Below, piece after piece: positions 1-6,629 of a stretch of 10,845 nt of DNA (position 1 is its first letter; every line of letters begins with the position of its first letter). A model generated the notes under the pieces. The model searched no databases. It was not told the DNA's origin and saw nothing but the letters and a program-made list of their open reading frames with translations. The translations under genes were made by a program, and so were the position numbers. Source of the stretch: Chloroflexota bacterium (GTDB lineage Bacteria; Chloroflexota; Dehalococcoidia; Dehalococcoidales; RBG-16-60-22); contig JANYKH010000324.1 of assembly GCA_025358235.1 (NCBI GenBank), positions 1 through 10,845 on the forward strand, in the 5' to 3' direction.

Positions 1-69
1 CTCTGGTAAAATCAATTTCCCCCGATTTTCTTTCCGCCGCGGAATTACTACAGTAAGCACCTCCTATTC

Positions 70-98
70 TTGTCAGATACACCCTTTATTGCTATACT
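70..98 (+). promoter_or_regulatory. Sigma70-type promoter of gatB, implying a leaderless mRNA
   Basis: A -35 box TTGTCA (70-75) and a -10 box TATACT (93-98) are separated by exactly 17 bases; each matches the consensus at five of six positions. Transcription should start about 7 bases after the -10 box, near 104-107, while the gatB ATG is at 108. The transcript would have at most a few bases of leader and no room for a ribosome binding site, and none is visible. The boxes and spacing are read directly; the start of transcription is inferred. Confidence 0.7.
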
Positions 99-107
99 GA
101 TTTTTAT

Positions 108-1562
108 ATGGATTTCGAAACGGTTATCGGTCTCGAGGTTCACGCTCAACTGCTCACCAAAAGCAAAATGTTTTGCCGGTGCAGCGCGGATTATGCCAAT
201 GCACCCCCAAATACCCACGTCTGCCCTATTTGCCTCGGGGCGCCGGGCATGCTGCCGGTGATTAACCGCCAGGCTATCGACTTTGTGATGATGACCGCTC
301 TGGCTCTCAATTGCACCATCTCCGAATACACCAAGTTCGACCGTAAGAATTACAACTACCCTGATCTCATGAAGGGCTACCAGATATCGCAATTTGACGC
401 CCCTATAGGCCTCGGCGGTTGGTTGGAAATCGAGGTTGACGGCAAAAAGAAAAAGTGCGGCATTACCAGAGTGCACCTTGAAGAAGATGTCGCCAAACTC
501 ACCCACCGGCAGGTAATCGGTGCTGAAGGCTATAGTCTCGTTGACGTAAACCGCTCCGGCGTCCCGCTCATGGAAGTCGTGGGGGAGCCCGACCTCCGGT
601 CCCCGGAAGAAGCCCGCCAGTACCTCATTAAACTGCGCACCATTTTGCAGTTCCTGGGCGTGTCCACGGGGAACATGGAAGAAGGTAGTTTCCGCTGCGA
701 TGCGAATATCAGCATACGCCCGCAAGACACTAAAACCTTCGGTACCAAGTGCGAAGTCAAGAACATGAACAGCTTCAAGTCTGTTTATCAGGCTTTGGAT
801 TTTGAATCCTCCCGCCAGCGCCAGGTGACCGCCGCCGGCGAAAGGATCGTCCAGGAAACCCGCGGCTGGGTAGAGCCCAAGGGCATCACCGTCTCACAGC
901 GCAGCAAGGAATTCGCCCATGATTACCGTTACTTCCCTGAACCGGATCTGCCGCCGCTTATCATCAAACAGGAATGGATCGCGGAAGTCAGGGCCAAACT
1001 GCCGGAAATGCCGGAAGCCCGCCGGGACCGCTTCGTGCAAGATTACAGCCTGCCGCTCTATGATGCTAACTTGCTGACCGGCTCACGCCTGATGGCCGAT
1101 TATTTTGAAGAAATGGTGAAGTGCGATTCCGCCATCCCCGCTAAGGAGAACGCCAACTGGCTTCTCGGCGAGGGACTGCGCATTATGAAAGTGGCGGATG
1201 TGGAATTTGAAGAATTCCGGAAAAAGGTCAGCCCCCCGGAATTTTGCGCCTTGATCAAGACTTCCCACGGTGAAATCAACGCCAACACTGCCAAAACCGT
1301 CCTCGAGGAAATGTTTAATTCCGGCAAAAAGGCCGACATAATTATCAGCGAAAAGGGCCTGCGCCAGATCAGCGATACCAGCGAACTCGAAGCGACCGTT
1401 AAAGAAATCCTGCTGGCGAATCCCAATCCGGTGGCTGATTACAAAGCTGGTAAAAAACAGGCCGTCGCTTTCCTAGTCGGGCAGATTATGCGGGCCACCA
1501 AGGGCCGCGCCAACGCTAAAGTCGTCAATGAATTATTGACTCGTAAACTTTCTGAATTATAA
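108..1562 (+). CDS. gatB: Aspartyl/glutamyl-tRNA(Asn/Gln) amidotransferase subunit B
   Basis: GatB is the tRNA-binding and kinase-like subunit of the cytoplasmic GatCAB complex. It activates Glu-tRNA(Gln) or Asp-tRNA(Asn) with ATP so that ammonia from GatA can convert it to the amide form. The 484-residue length is normal. It opens with the family signature FETVIGLEVHAQL (residues 3-15), followed by zinc-site cysteines C23, C25, C39 and C42. Further family motifs are HLEEDVAKLTH, SLVDVNRSGVPLMEVVGEPD, MEEGSFRCDANIS, KCEVKNMNSF and FPEPDLPPL, and the C-terminal ~150 residues form the YqeY-like tRNA-binding tail. The start is fixed: an in-frame TAA lies at 54-56 and no ATG, GTG or TTG codon lies between it and 108. 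There is no Shine-Dalgarno sequence (see the promoter entry). gatA and gatC are not in the window. secG follows after 22 bases. Confidence 0.97.
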   Translation: MDFETVIGLEVHAQLLTKSKMFCRCSADYANAPPNTHVCPICLGAPGMLPVINRQAIDFVMMTALALNCTISEYTKFDRKNYNYPDLMKGYQISQFDAPIGLGGWLEIEVDGKKKKCGITRVHLEEDVAKLTHRQVIGAEGYSLVDVNRSGVPLMEVVGEPDLRSPEEARQYLIKLRTILQFLGVSTGNMEEGSFRCDANISIRPQDTKTFGTKCEVKNMNSFKSVYQALDFESSRQRQVTAAGERIVQETRGWVEPKGITVSQRSKEFAHDYRYFPEPDLPPLIIKQEWIAEVRAKLPEMPEARRDRFVQDYSLPLYDANLLTGSRLMADYFEEMVKCDSAIPAKENANWLLGEGLRIMKVADVEFEEFRKKVSPPEFCALIKTSHGEINANTAKTVLEEMFNSGKKADIIISEKGLRQISDTSELEATVKEILLANPNPVADYKAGKKQAVAFLVGQIMRATKGRANAKVVNELLTRKLSEL

Positions 1563-1584
1563 TAAACAGTAGAGGGATTACTAA

Positions 1585-1812
1585 ATGAACATGGGTTTAG
1601 CTTTTGACATAGCGGAAATCATCCTCACCGTCTTCCTTATCGGTTTCGTGCTGCTTCAGGTGAAGGGCGGCGGTCTGGGCGGCATCTTCGGCCAGGCAGA
1701 CACGGTGTACCGCACCAAACGCGGCGTAGAAAAGACACTTTTCCAGTTGACCATCGTTTTCACAGTGCTCTTTATCGCCGTATCACTGGTACGTCTGAAG
1801 CTGGGCACGTAA
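1585..1812 (+). CDS. secG: Preprotein translocase subunit SecG
   Basis: SecG is the small accessory membrane subunit of the SecYEG channel that assists SecA-driven protein export. The 75-residue protein has the family layout: a first membrane helix (about residues 7-25), the loop LLQVKGGGLGGIFGQADTVY with the typical Gly-rich stretch and conserved Q, then the R/K-rich segment TKRGVEKTLFQLT leading into a second membrane helix (about 52-70). Length is normal for the family. A ribosome binding site AGAGGG (1571-1576) lies 8 bases before the ATG; a second ATG two codons later is possible but less well spaced. It sits between gatB and the SAM hydrolase gene and is probably co-transcribed with gatB. 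Confidence 0.95.
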   Translation: MNMGLAFDIAEIILTVFLIGFVLLQVKGGGLGGIFGQADTVYRTKRGVEKTLFQLTIVFTVLFIAVSLVRLKLGT

Positions 1813-1824
1813 TTTCAGGGCGGC

Positions 1825-2667
1825 ATGCCTGCTATAATCACGCTGATCACGGATTTCGGCCTGGGTGACGGGTATGTGGGGTCGATGAAGGGGGTTATCC
1901 TGGGAGTAAATCCGGATACCGCAATCGTTGATATTAGCCACATTGTGCCGCCGCAGGACATCAAGGAAGCCGCCTACCTGTTAGGATCGGTGTGGGAATC
2001 ATTCCCGCAGCACACCGTCCACCTCTGCGTAGTAGATCCCGGAGTCGGCACCAGCCGTAAAGCTGTCATTCTCCGCACCCCAAAAGCGGATTTTGTCGCC
2101 CCGGACAACGGGGTACTGAGTTATATCCTCCAGTGCACCGGCGATACCGCGTCCCGCCGCCAGATTAATGTCCCCGCCGGAATGGAAGCCGTCTCCATCA
2201 CTAATCACCAATTCTGGTGCCAACCCGTCAGCAATGTTTTTCACGGACGGGATATCTTCGCGCCGGTGGCGGCGCACCTTTCGCGTGGCATTGCCCTGAA
2301 AGAATTCGGTGACAAGCTGGACAGTCTTACCTGCTTCGCATTGCCGCAACCGGTCCAGGAAGAGGCCGGAGTTTTTGCCGGTGAAATCATCCATATCGAT
2401 GGCTTCGGCAACGTCATTACCAACTTCCTTGATAAACACCTGCCTGCCGAGGGCAGTTCGCTGAGTATTGAAATCGGTAAGCACATCATTGTCGGTTTGA
2501 GCCGCCACTACCAGGACGGCAAGGGACTGATAGGCCTTATCGGCAGTTCCGGCCGGCTGGAGATAGCCTTAAAAGAAGGCAATGCACGGAAATATCTGAA
2601 GGCCACGGTTGGTCAAAAAGTAATGGTGCGCATGGATGCGGATGCCGGTTTCCGGCTGCCGTTTTAA
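1825..2667 (+). CDS. S-adenosyl-L-methionine hydrolase/adenosyltransferase (DUF62 / SAM_adeno_trans family)
   Basis: Members of this family split S-adenosylmethionine with water or hydroxide to adenosine and methionine; they are relatives of fluorinase and chlorinase. The family motifs are clear: ITDFGLGDGYVGSMKG (residues 8-23), DISHIVPPQD (36-45), VDPGVGT (70-76), FVAPDNGVL (90-98) and VFHGRDIFAPVAAHL (from 138). The Asp-Arg-His triad described for the hydroxide adenosyltransferases matches D71, R78 and H140. The smaller C-terminal domain contains GEIIHIDGFGNVITNF, also typical. The 23-residue insert that marks true fluorinases is not evident, so halogenation is unlikely. Length (280) is within the family range. 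The start follows an AGGG (1817-1820) and lies 12 bases after secG, so it probably belongs to that operon. Its physiological role is not settled in the family. Confidence 0.93.
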   Translation: MPAIITLITDFGLGDGYVGSMKGVILGVNPDTAIVDISHIVPPQDIKEAAYLLGSVWESFPQHTVHLCVVDPGVGTSRKAVILRTPKADFVAPDNGVLSYILQCTGDTASRRQINVPAGMEAVSITNHQFWCQPVSNVFHGRDIFAPVAAHLSRGIALKEFGDKLDSLTCFALPQPVQEEAGVFAGEIIHIDGFGNVITNFLDKHLPAEGSSLSIEIGKHIIVGLSRHYQDGKGLIGLIGSSGRLEIALKEGNARKYLKATVGQKVMVRMDADAGFRLPF

Positions 2668-2767
2668 AATATTGATCGCCGGACGCCGCGCCCAAATAGG
2701 GGGGAGGGCTCGCTAACCGGAAGTATCATTTCGTCCCCGGATGATCCCCATCATCTGAGTATGAGCC
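2668..2767. other. 100-base gap between the SAM hydrolase and prenyltransferase genes
   Basis: No gene fits here. There is a short perfect inverted repeat GATGAT-CCCC-ATCATC (2740-2755) without a following T run, so it is not a clear terminator. A TATCAT (2724-2729) resembles a -10 box but has no matching -35 box 16-18 bases upstream. The purine run at 2699-2707 (GGGGGGAGGG-like) is about 60 bases from the next start and too far to be its ribosome binding site. The gap may separate two transcription units, but I cannot show that. Confidence 0.4.
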
Positions 2768-3658
2768 ATGAATGTTAAAACGTTGTTATTGGAAACCAGA
2801 CCCCAGTTCCTCATTCTTTCGGTGGTTTTAGCCTTTCTCGGGACCGCAATAGCCTGGTATGACGGCTACTTCAATCTTTGGAAGGCTCTGCTGGCGATGG
2901 TAGGACTGGTCCTCGCCCACGCTGCCGTCAATATCCTCAACGACTATGTGGACTTCCGCTCCGGAGTCGATCTGAAGACCGTCAAGAGCCCTTTCAACGG
3001 TGGCAGCGGACTTCTACCCGCCGGGCAGATATCCCCTTCTGTCGCTTTAAAATTAGGGCTGGGTTGTTTAACCGGGGCAGTCGCCATCGGCGTATTTTTC
3101 ATTTTTGCCGCCGGTTGGGCGCTCCTGCCTCTCCTGCTGGTAGCCGGGCTTTGCATTGTTCTCTATACGCCCTTTATCCTAAAACACGGCTGGCCGGAGT
3201 GGTCGCCGGGTCTCGGCCTCGGCATCCTCCCCATCATGGGGGCATATTTCGTACAGACTTCACAGTATAACTGGCAGATATTCGCCATCTCAATCCCATC
3301 CGGTATCCTGGTGCATAACCTGCTGTTTTTAAACGAATTTCCGGACGTGGATGCAGATAAAACCGTTAAACGCAAGACGATGCCGATCACTCTGGGCAAA
3401 AGCAAAGCGAGTATCATATACATCACCCTGACCGTAGTCACTTATCTTTGGATTATCCTCATGGTTGTGCTCGGCGTCATGCCCGCCTTTACGCTCCTGG
3501 CGCTGCTCACGATGCCGATGGCCTTTAAGGCGATAACCGGCTCCCGCAAGTACGACGAAGTCAGCCGGTTTATACCGGCTCAGGCGAGCAACGTACTTAT
3601 AGTACTGTTGATTCAGGCCCTGATGGGCGTGGGATATATCCTGGCAAAGGTATTTTAG
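2768..3658 (+). CDS. menA: UbiA-family prenyltransferase, MenA-like (1,4-dihydroxy-2-naphthoate polyprenyltransferase type)
   Basis: UbiA enzymes are integral membrane proteins that attach an isoprenoid chain to an aromatic acceptor; the MenA branch makes demethylmenaquinone from 1,4-dihydroxy-2-naphthoate. Both Asp-rich metal/diphosphate motifs are present. The first is NILNDYVDFRSGVD (residues 55-68), with the NDYxDxxxGxD form typical of MenA. The second is NEFPDVDADK (189-198) followed by RKTMPITLGK. The rest is hydrophobic, with roughly eight or nine membrane helices, and the 296-residue length is normal. The ribosome binding site is weak. The UbiE-type methyltransferase follows after 4 bases, which supports a quinone role. 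No other men genes are in the window, so the exact acceptor is inferred and another UbiA substrate remains possible. Confidence 0.85.
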   Translation: MNVKTLLLETRPQFLILSVVLAFLGTAIAWYDGYFNLWKALLAMVGLVLAHAAVNILNDYVDFRSGVDLKTVKSPFNGGSGLLPAGQISPSVALKLGLGCLTGAVAIGVFFIFAAGWALLPLLLVAGLCIVLYTPFILKHGWPEWSPGLGLGILPIMGAYFVQTSQYNWQIFAISIPSGILVHNLLFLNEFPDVDADKTVKRKTMPITLGKSKASIIYITLTVVTYLWIILMVVLGVMPAFTLLALLTMPMAFKAITGSRKYDEVSRFIPAQASNVLIVLLIQALMGVGYILAKVF

Positions 3659-3662
3659 GCCG

Positions 3663-4376
3663 ATGCAAACCAAACCATCCAAGCCCCTCCACCAGATGTT
3701 TGAGGCGGTCCCCCCCCGCTATGACCTGATCAACCGCGTCATCACGCTGGGAATGGACGAGGGGTGGCGGCGGCAGGCCGCCCGGGCCGTATTGGCCGAT
3801 AACCCCAAGCGTATCCTCGATGTTTGCTGCGGCACCGGCGATCTGGCTTTAAGACTGGCCAAACTAAGTGACGCAGAAATCACCGGTCTGGATTATTCTG
3901 AGCCGATGCTGGAAATCGCGCGGCAGAAAGCGGCCACCCTGCCAGAAGGTAAGAAGGTGACTTTTCTATACGGAGATGTCGGCGAACTGCCCTTCAGAGA
4001 CGGCTATTTTGACGCCGTGGGCATTTCGTTCGCTTTCCGCAATTTGACCTACAAAAATCCCAATACGAAAAAGTATATGGGTGAAATCCTGCGCGTCGTG
4101 CGCCCCGGCGGCCGGTTCGTGGCAGTGGAGAGCAGCCAGCCCCGTAAAACCTGGATTAAGCCGTTCTTCCGCGCTTATCTGCGCGGTTTTGTTTATCCCT
4201 CCGCCTACCTGCTCTCGGGCAACAAAGGAGCTTATAAGTATTTGACGGAATCTGCCGCCAACTTTTTTACCCCGGACCAGGTTCGGGACTTGCTGCTGGG
4301 GGTAGGGTTTAAGAGCGTGCAGTACAAGGAATTATTCTTCGGGGCGGCGGGGATACACATAGCAGAGAAAGGATAA
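3663..4376 (+). CDS. ubiE: UbiE/MenG-type quinone C-methyltransferase (class I SAM-dependent)
   Basis: UbiE/MenG transfers a methyl group from S-adenosylmethionine to the prenylated ring, the last step of menaquinone synthesis. The 237-residue protein has the family N-terminus in altered form (MFEAVPPRYDLINRVITLG, residues 12-30, ending in WRR) and the SAM-binding motif LDVCCGTGDLAL (52-63). An FAFRN segment (123-127) stands where FGLRN is usual, and the C-terminal segment YKYLTESAANFFTPDQV is followed by a final GAAGIHIAEKG. Two family stretches differ. VESSQP replaces the LEFSKP type, and a few extra residues lie between FRN and RVVRPGG. It is therefore a divergent member. It is probably translated with menA, 4 bases upstream, since its own ribosome binding site is poor. 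Together the pair would prenylate and then methylate a quinone. Confidence 0.85.
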   Translation: MQTKPSKPLHQMFEAVPPRYDLINRVITLGMDEGWRRQAARAVLADNPKRILDVCCGTGDLALRLAKLSDAEITGLDYSEPMLEIARQKAATLPEGKKVTFLYGDVGELPFRDGYFDAVGISFAFRNLTYKNPNTKKYMGEILRVVRPGGRFVAVESSQPRKTWIKPFFRAYLRGFVYPSAYLLSGNKGAYKYLTESAANFFTPDQVRDLLLGVGFKSVQYKELFFGAAGIHIAEKG

Positions 4377-4409
4377 AGCCGCCGCCGCAACCGGACAGGA
4401 GCCTACGCT

Positions 4410-5027
4410 ATGATTATAAAAAGGGATGACCTCCTGCTGGGGCCTTACGAACTGGCTAAGGCCGCGATAAAGGCCGGCGACACCGCAGCCGCCCTCAAAT
4501 ATTTAAACGAACTCCGCAATGATTTCAAGCCGGTACATGATAATCTCTCTGACTGGATTCAATCGCTGCTCAACTACATCGGTGAAAACATGGGCGAAGG
4601 CGCCGTTGAAAAAGCCCTGCTGCGTAACTTTGATGATGTTTTCCGTGGACGGACACCACCGATCCAGGCCACCGCCGAAGAAACTATCCGCAAATGGTGC
4701 CGGAACCAGAGGGCGCACTACAGTCAATTTCATGTAGATGAAGACGAAGACAAATACACGATAGTCATCACCAACTGCGGGAGTGGTGGCAGACACCACC
4801 GTCCGGACTGCCAGGGCAAAACCAAACAACCAAATGCGTGGACCGGTAATTCGGCGGGAGCGCCTTATTATTGCCTTCATGAGCCCGTATTTGAAGACTG
4901 CGCAGAAAAGGCCGGTCTTTCATCACAGTTGCATGAATACCTTCCAAAGAAAGACGATGCCGGCAATATTACAGGCTGCGAATGCCGCCGGACGGTTCAA
5001 AAATCGAAAGCCGATATAACAGCTTAG
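4410..5027 (+). CDS. Unrecognised 205-residue protein with a Cys/His-rich C-terminal half
   Basis: I do not recognise a named family with confidence. The first ~80 residues look helical and soluble, with no signal peptide or membrane segment. A basic and then very acidic linker (WCRNQRAHYSQ, then DEDEDK near 111-115) leads to a Cys/His-rich part: TNCGSGGRHHRPDC (121-134), APYYCLHEPVFEDC (151-164) and GCECRR (189-194). The cysteines are C97, C123, C134, C155, C164, C190 and C192, with H129, H130, H157 and H175. This arrangement could bind zinc or an Fe-S cluster, but it is not a standard zinc-finger spacing. The gene has a good ribosome binding site AGGAG (4397-4401) 8 bases before the ATG and starts 33 bases after ubiE, so it is likely co-transcribed with menA and ubiE. 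Base use is like its neighbours. Confidence 0.85.
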   Translation: MIIKRDDLLLGPYELAKAAIKAGDTAAALKYLNELRNDFKPVHDNLSDWIQSLLNYIGENMGEGAVEKALLRNFDDVFRGRTPPIQATAEETIRKWCRNQRAHYSQFHVDEDEDKYTIVITNCGSGGRHHRPDCQGKTKQPNAWTGNSAGAPYYCLHEPVFEDCAEKAGLSSQLHEYLPKKDDAGNITGCECRRTVQKSKADITA

Positions 5028-5057
5028 AAATAGAGAAGACGCGCAACAGAAGGCAAT

Positions 5058-5091
5058 TAAAACAAAAGAGGGGGCTTTTCAGGCCCCCTCT
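5058..5091 (-). terminator. Intrinsic terminator of the sodium-pump operon
   Basis: A 9-base-pair GC-rich stem (5067-5075 with 5083-5091, AGAGGGGGC/GCCCCCTCT) closes a 7-base loop. Read on the - strand it is followed by TTTGTTTT (5066-5059), giving a classic intrinsic terminator 22 bases after the stop of the decarboxylase beta-subunit gene. On the + strand the hairpin is followed by TAAACATACT, not a T run, so it would be a weaker terminator for the convergent 205-residue gene that ends at 5027. Confidence 0.88.
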
Positions 5092-5112
5092 AAACATACT
5101 CACGTTTCTTGA

Positions 5113-6327
5113 CTAAGGCAGCAGAATCTTGATGCCGCTGACAAAAATACCCGTAACAATGGCCGTCGTAATAACTCCGGCGATGTTGGGCCCCATGGCG
5201 AACGGCAGGATAAAGCATTTCTTGTTGGCTTTAAAGGCGACCTTCTGAGCCACCTTGGCGGTGGAGGGAACACAGGAAATGGCCGCCAGCCCCACCAGAG
5301 GGTTAAAGGGCTTCTTGCTGAACTTCCACCATATTAACCCTCCGATGATTCCACCGATACCGGAAAGGGTCAGCGCAATACAGCCGAGAATTAGAAGTTT
5401 TAAAACAATAGGGTTCATGACCGTATCTACGCCCATCAGGGCTCCTAGCGTGAAACTGAGGAAAAAGGTAGAGCCGTACAGCACCGGGCCGGAAAGGAAT
5501 TCGGTATATTTAGGAATATTTGATTCCTTGATAGCCACTCCCAGGAAGAAGCAGGAAAATAGCGGGGAAGCCACGGGGAAAAGCAAGCAAAGAACGCCAA
5601 GAACGATCACGCAAAAAGCGAACTTGGCGGCTGGGCTAACCTTGGGCACGCTGCGCCAGTCCATTTCGATCCCGCGCAAACGTTCCGGGATTAATTTGGC
5701 CAGGTAAGGATACCCGGCGTAACAAATGCTCAGGTAAACATAGGCCACAATGGCGATTGGGACAAAGATTTCTTTCGCCAGCGCCAGTGAACCGAACAGC
5801 ACCATGGGGCCGTCAGCACCGCCCACCAGCGAGATAGCGGCGGACTGCTTGACCGTGAGACCGAAGAGCATGGCGATGGGCAGAGTAAAAATCGTGCCCA
5901 GTTCGGCGAATGCCGCCAAGAACATGCTCATCCAGGGGTTGGCGATGAGGAAGTCCACTTCAGTGATGGCGCCGATGCCCAGAAAGACCAGGCACGCTAT
6001 CAGGCCGTTACTGAACATAAAGGTATATATCGGCTGTAGAAAATCAATCTGGAGAAAGTACACCAGTTCGTCCACGTTGGTTACCAGAGGATTGACGAAA
6101 AGGGTACCGATATTACCGGCTTCAAATACCAGCAGGCCGGCGTTTACGGAGAGCATGCCCAGCCCGAGCGGAATCATGATAAGGGGTTCAAGCACCTGTT
6201 TGTAACCAAGATAGGTAAGAAAGAAACCCAGAAGAATCAAAATAATACGGCCGATGGCAAGCTGTGGGAAAACCAAGAAAAAGGTCTGGATACCCTGGAA
6301 GAAATCAAAAACGTTAATATTTGTCAT
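5113..6327 (-). CDS. oadB: Sodium-ion-translocating decarboxylase beta subunit (OadB/GcdB/MmdB family)
   Basis: The beta subunit is the membrane part of the biotin-dependent decarboxylases (oxaloacetate, methylmalonyl-CoA, glutaconyl-CoA). It releases CO2 from carboxybiotin and moves Na+ out of the cell. The 404-residue protein is strongly hydrophobic, with about nine or more membrane helices. It carries the hallmark VGGADGP (168-174), whose Asp (D172) matches the key sodium-site residue of OadB. Also present are FLGIGAITEVDF (115-126), FNPLVGLAAISCVPSTAKVA (341-360) and FAMGPNIAGVI (376-386). It differs from the usual family where a VPxIQPPxM stretch is expected: after AYVYLS (195-200) it has ICYAGYPYLAKLIPER, which is shorter and lacks IQPP. 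Substrate cannot be told from this subunit. The ATG directly follows the stop of the small upstream gene (TAAATG), suggesting coupled translation. Confidence 0.9.
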   Translation of the reverse strand: MTNINVFDFFQGIQTFFLVFPQLAIGRIILILLGFFLTYLGYKQVLEPLIMIPLGLGMLSVNAGLLVFEAGNIGTLFVNPLVTNVDELVYFLQIDFLQPIYTFMFSNGLIACLVFLGIGAITEVDFLIANPWMSMFLAAFAELGTIFTLPIAMLFGLTVKQSAAISLVGGADGPMVLFGSLALAKEIFVPIAIVAYVYLSICYAGYPYLAKLIPERLRGIEMDWRSVPKVSPAAKFAFCVIVLGVLCLLFPVASPLFSCFFLGVAIKESNIPKYTEFLSGPVLYGSTFFLSFTLGALMGVDTVMNPIVLKLLILGCIALTLSGIGGIIGGLIWWKFSKKPFNPLVGLAAISCVPSTAKVAQKVAFKANKKCFILPFAMGPNIAGVITTAIVTGIFVSGIKILLP

Positions 6328-6483
6328 TTAGGCGCCGCCTTTCTTATCACTGGAAGCTGCGGCAACTGGTTTGGGTTTCTTCTGGACGACATTGCTGATA
6401 ATCTGGATGATGAAAGCAACAAACATGCTGGCTATCATAGTCATGACGAAGGCTCCGATGGTGAACAAGATTGCTTTGAACAA
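6328..6483 (-). CDS. 51-residue single-span membrane protein, probable gamma/delta-type subunit of the sodium-pumping decarboxylase
   Basis: This short gene starts at TTG (6483-6481) and ends with a TAA that abuts the ATG of the beta-subunit gene. The start is well supported: an in-frame TAG lies immediately upstream of the TTG, and AGGAGGAG (6495-6488) sits just before it at ideal spacing. The protein begins LFKAILFTIGAFVMTMIASM (first residue read as Met) and continues as one membrane helix to about residue 33. It then has a short basic, Pro/Ala-rich tail with QKKPKPVAAAS and KKGG. That layout (one helix, then a Pro/Ala/Lys tail) and its place before oadB match OadG/MmdD-type assembly subunits, although those are usually about 80-115 residues. 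No alpha subunit is nearby. Function is inferred from layout and context, not from a strong motif. Confidence 0.78.
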   Translation of the reverse strand: MFKAILFTIGAFVMTMIASMFVAFIIQIISNVVQKKPKPVAAASSDKKGGA

Positions 6484-6487
6484 CTAA

Positions 6488-6495
6488 CTCCTCCT
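6488..6495 (-). promoter_or_regulatory. Strong ribosome binding site that fixes a TTG start
   Basis: AGGAGGAG on the - strand is nearly the perfect complement of the 16S rRNA tail. The AGGAGG core is 6 bases from the TTG at 6483-6481. Since the codon just before the TTG is an in-frame TAG, no earlier start is possible. Confidence 0.85.
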
Positions 6496-6516
6496 ATTTC
6501 CCGGCACTAATTAATA

Positions 6517-6545
6517 ATTATAGTCTTGCCCGGATTGGCTGTAAA
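6517..6545 (-). promoter_or_regulatory. Sigma70-type promoter of the sodium-pump operon
   Basis: On the - strand a -35 box TTTACA (6545-6540) and a perfect -10 box TATAAT (6522-6517) are 17 bases apart. Transcription should start near 6510, giving a leader of about 27 bases that contains the AGGAGGAG ribosome binding site. This is the strongest promoter match in the window. Confidence 0.85.
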
Positions 6546-6568
6546 TTGTCGCATATGCCTGTCACAAT
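6545..6568. promoter_or_regulatory. Inverted repeat just upstream of the sodium-pump promoter, possible regulator site
   Basis: ATTGT (6545-6549) and ACAAT (6564-6568) form an inverted repeat with a 14-base spacer that holds the palindrome GCATATGC (6551-6558). It abuts the -35 box and is centred about 47 bases before the expected transcription start, a usual place for an activator. The left half on the - strand reads ATTGTGACA, loosely like a CRP/FNR-family half site, but the right half does not fit the standard spacing. The regulator is unknown. Confidence 0.3.
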
Positions 6569-6629
6569 AGACATGGCGATTTGAGCCTGAAAGTTTCACT
6601 AAAACGGGGAATATTGAAATCTGTGTTGT

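Noticed and set aside
1-56. A frame open from the window edge to a TAA at 54-56 that could be the tail of an upstream + strand gene (possibly gatA).
   Set aside because: Only 17 codons are visible and they match no motif I can recognise; another frame is open over the same bases. It cannot be told from chance.
48-725. A long open frame on the - strand opposite gatB (225 codons).
   Set aside because: It lies entirely opposite gatB, shows no domain or motif, has no credible start signals, and is the kind of antisense frame expected in a GC-rich gene.
1999-2508. A 169-codon - strand frame opposite the SAM hydrolase gene.
   Set aside because: It is fully contained opposite a gene whose family motifs are intact; no ribosome binding site or recognisable domain.
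1825-2667. The DUF62 protein considered as a fluorinase or chlorinase.
   Set aside because: It is shorter than fluorinase and I see no halogenase-specific insert; the Asp-Arg-His set matches the hydroxide-using members.
2740-2755. Hairpin GATGAT-CCCC-ATCATC before menA considered as a terminator.
   Set aside because: The stem is only 6 pairs, it is not GC-rich and no T run follows on either strand.
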